Assembly: GCA_021324945.1 (NCBI GenBank)
Contig: JAJPID010000012.1
Location: forward strand, 1 to 64,000
From: Lysobacterales bacterium
GTDB taxonomy: Bacteria > Pseudomonadota > Gammaproteobacteria > Xanthomonadales > Rhodanobacteraceae
DNA: 64,000 bases
Direction: 5' to 3'
Shown in pieces: positions 61,973 to 64,000 of the stretch; position 1 is the first letter of the stretch, and every line of letters begins with the position of its first letter. The position numbers were made by a program, and so were the translations under genes. The notes below the pieces were generated by a model. The model was not told the origin of the DNA and did no database searches. It was given only the letters and a program-made list of their open reading frames with translations.

Positions 61973-62663
61973 CGTCAACGCGCTCTGGTGCGTGGTGCCG
62001 GCTGCCGGGCGTGGCGCGCGTTTCGGCGGCGAGATTCCGAAACAATATCTGCCGCTGGCAGGCCGGCCGTTGATCCTGCACACGCTGGAACGTCTCGCTG
62101 CGCATCCGCGGGTCACGGGCCTGGTGGTGGTGCTGGCTGCGCAGGATCGCTGGTGGCCGCAGGTGGGCGAGATCAACGGCAAGCCGGTGCGCACTGCGGT
62201 CGGCGGTTCCGAACGGGGCGATTCGGTGCTGGCCGGTTTGCGCGCGCTGCCCGATGAAATCGATGAAACGCAATTCGTACTGGTGCACGACGCCGCGCGC
62301 CCGTGCCTGCGTTACGAAGATCTGGGGCGCCTGATCGCGGAGGGCGCGCGGAGCGGCGGCGCGCTGCTCGCCGCGCCGCTCCGCGATACCTTGAAACGCG
62401 CCAACGGCTTCAATCGCAGCATCGAAACCGAAGCGCGCGAGGCGCGCTGGCGTGCGTTCACCCCGCAGATGTTCCGGCGCGGCGAATTGATGGCCGCATT
62501 GGAAGCCGCGAGCGCGCGAGGCGTGATCGTCACCGACGAGGCGATGGCGATGGAGCTGGTCGGCCACAAGCCGATGCTGATCGAGGGCGCGGAAGACAAC
62601 ATCAAGGTCACCACACCGGCAGATTTGAAACTGGCGGAATTCTTGCTGGAGAAGACTACGTGA
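61962..62663 (+). CDS. ispD: 2-C-methyl-D-erythritol 4-phosphate cytidylyltransferase
   Basis: IspD makes CDP-methylerythritol in the MEP isoprenoid pathway. The 233-residue protein has the nucleotidyltransferase start [48 protein letters not shown] (substrate Thr region) and [19 protein letters not shown]. The start is embedded in the end of ftsB. The next gene, ispF, overlaps by one base (TGATG). Confidence 0.96.
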   Translation: MAIDVNALWCVVPAAGRGARFGGEIPKQYLPLAGRPLILHTLERLAAHPRVTGLVVVLAAQDRWWPQVGEINGKPVRTAVGGSERGDSVLAGLRALPDEIDETQFVLVHDAARPCLRYEDLGRLIAEGARSGGALLAAPLRDTLKRANGFNRSIETEAREARWRAFTPQMFRRGELMAALEAASARGVIVTDEAMAMELVGHKPMLIEGAEDNIKVTTPADLKLAEFLLEKTT

Positions 62664-63133
62664 TGCGCATCGGTCAGGGCTTCGACGTGCACGCTTTCGG
62701 TCCCGGCGACCACATCGCGTTGGGCGGCATACGCATCCCGCACACGCGCGGATTGATTGCGCATTCCGATGGCGACGTCGCCGTGCACGCGCTTTGCGAC
62801 GCGCTGCTGGGTGCACTGGCGCTGGGCGATATCGGCCGGCATTTCCCGGATAGCGATCCACGTTGGAAAAACGCAGACAGCTTAAAAATGCTTGCGCATT
62901 GTGCCGCGCTGATTCGGGAACGCGGCTATGGGCTGGGCAATGTCGACATCACGGTGATCTGCGAACAGCCGAAACTCTCGCCGCACATCGACGCCATGCG
63001 CGCACGAATCGCTTCCGTGCTCGAGTGCGATGTGGATCAGATCAGTGTTAAAGCCACCACCAGCGAGAAGCTCGGCTTCACCGGGCGCGGCGAAGGCATC
63101 GCCGCGATGGCGGTGGCATTGCTGATTGGCTGA
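62663..63133 (+). CDS. ispF: 2-C-methyl-D-erythritol 2,4-cyclodiphosphate synthase
   Basis: IspF cyclises the phosphorylated CDP-methylerythritol intermediate. The 156-residue trimeric enzyme shows [11 protein letters not shown] (zinc Asp/His), [32 protein letters not shown], and the C-terminal [23 protein letters not shown]. It is translated in coupling with ispD. Its usual step-mate ispE is not in the window. Confidence 0.96.
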   Translation: MRIGQGFDVHAFGPGDHIALGGIRIPHTRGLIAHSDGDVAVHALCDALLGALALGDIGRHFPDSDPRWKNADSLKMLAHCAALIRERGYGLGNVDITVICEQPKLSPHIDAMRARIASVLECDVDQISVKATTSEKLGFTGRGEGIAAMAVALLIG

Positions 63134-63183
63134 GCCGGCCCGCCGCAGCACTGCGATACAATGGCGGCTTTACCGAGAGCCGC

Positions 63184-64000
63184 ATGAGCCAGACGCATTC
63201 TCCAGGAGCAGGTTTCCGCGCCGCGCTGGCCGCCGAATCGCCGCTGCAGGTGGTCGGCGCGATCACGGCGTATGCCGGGCTGATGGCCAAGCGCGTCGGC
63301 TACCGCGCGTTGTATCTCTCCGGCGGCGGCGTTGCGGCGAACTCGCTCGGTATACCCGACCTCGGCATCAGCACAATGGAAGACGTGCTGACCGACGCGC
63401 GCCGCATCGTCGAAGCGACGCAACTACCGCTGCTGGTCGACATCGACACCGGCTGGGGCGGCGCCTTCAACATTGCCCGCACGATCCGATCGTTCCAGCG
63501 CGCCGGCGTGGCCGCGGTGCACATCGAGGATCAGGTCGGACAGAAACGCTGCGGTCACCGCCCCGGCAAGGAAGTGGTGCCGAAAGAGGAGATGGTCGAC
63601 CGAGTCAAGGCCGCGGTGGATGCGAAGATCGATCGCGATTTCGTGGTCATGGCGCGCACTGACGCCGCCGCGACGGAAGGTATCGACGCGGCGATCGAGC
63701 GCGCGGTGGCCTACGTCGAAGCCGGTGCCGACATGATCTTTCCCGAGGCGATGAAGACACTGGACGATTACCACAGGTTCAAGGCGGCGGTGAAAGTACC
63801 GATTCTTGCCAACCTCACCGAGTTCGGTGCGACGCCTTTCTTCACCGTGAATGAATTGCGTTCCGCCAACGTCGACATCGCGCTGTATTGCTGCGGCGCC
63901 TATCGCGCGATGAACAAGGCCGCGCTGGATTTCTACCAGACCGTGCGTCGTGAAGGCACACAGAAATCCGTGGTGCCGTCGATGCAGACTCGCGAGGAAC
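63184..64000 (+). CDS. prpB: methylisocitrate lyase (partial, runs off the window)
   Basis: PrpB cleaves 2-methylisocitrate to pyruvate and succinate in propionate breakdown. About 272 residues are visible. [52 protein letters not shown] (catalytic Cys at 123, the E. coli PrpB position), MARTDA and [14 protein letters not shown] all fit the isocitrate lyase/PEP mutase family, PrpB branch. The frame is open to the last base. TACAAT at 63157-63162 is a possible -10. The rest of a prp operon probably follows outside. Confidence 0.93.
   Translation, partial: MSQTHSPGAGFRAALAAESPLQVVGAITAYAGLMAKRVGYRALYLSGGGVAANSLGIPDLGISTMEDVLTDARRIVEATQLPLLVDIDTGWGGAFNIARTIRSFQRAGVAAVHIEDQVGQKRCGHRPGKEVVPKEEMVDRVKAAVDAKIDRDFVVMARTDAAATEGIDAAIERAVAYVEAGADMIFPEAMKTLDDYHRFKAAVKVPILANLTEFGATPFFTVNELRSANVDIALYCCGAYRAMNKAALDFYQTVRREGTQKSVVPSMQTREE

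Overview
The window is a high-GC bacterial chromosome segment (low 60s percent GC by eye). It most resembles a gammaproteobacterium of the Xanthomonadales (Rhodanobacteraceae or Xanthomonadaceae type). This is inferred from the order tRNA-fMet, rimP, nusA, infB, rbfA, truB, rpsO, pnp, from the order pyrG, kdsA, eno, ftsB, ispD, ispF, and from the many short palindromic intergenic repeats. No transposase, integrase, CRISPR array or rRNA gene was seen. The species cannot be named from the sequence alone.

Layout. 1-9.4 kb is the translation and RNA-processing cluster, closed by a strong terminator after pnp. 9.5-11.7 kb is an accessory cassette of lower GC: a secreted transglutaminase-like protein, a very short secreted protein made of the end of an RHS core plus a unique tail, and a small four-helix membrane protein. 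11.9-17.8 kb encodes a 2-oxoacid:ferredoxin oxidoreductase (KorA, KorB) with a GltD-like flavoprotein/ferredoxin partner. KorA and KorB are separated by an A/T-rich two-gene cassette of unknown function. 17.8-27.3 kb carries scattered functions: a Mug-like glycosylase, a BNR/VPS10-type secreted propeller, a PP-loop ATPase, a pilin-like protein, an OprB-type porin, typA and a cyclophilin.

27.3-30.2 kb is an extracytoplasmic flavinylation operon (outer-membrane protein, FMN-binding protein, ApbE, cytochrome b-like membrane protein). Its promoter has a Fur-like box between the -35 and -10, which suggests control by iron. 30.2-37.7 kb holds glsB, an aminotransferase, mdh, a cupin, a decayed yihY copy and a YvfRSTU-like module (ABC transporter plus DesK/DesR-type two-component system). 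37.8-46.7 kb holds an exported amidohydrolase, queA-tgt, an AidB-like acyl-CoA dehydrogenase, wrbA, an intact yihY, acylphosphatase and OsmC. 46.8-52.1 kb, all on the minus strand, has two kynurenine-pathway enzymes (3-hydroxyanthranilate dioxygenase and an ACMSD-type decarboxylase) either side of a FUSC transporter and an arsR-arsC-aquaporin operon with a consensus promoter. 52.3-57.4 kb holds parE, two related secreted low-complexity proteins and pepP; pepP carries an in-frame copy of an intergenic repeat. 57.5-64 kb holds pyrG, kdsA, eno, ftsB, ispD, ispF and the start of prpB.

Many genes are packed in operons with ATGA, GTGA or TGATG overlaps, which imply coupled translation. At least three families of short palindromic repeats recur in the gaps, and one has entered a coding sequence.
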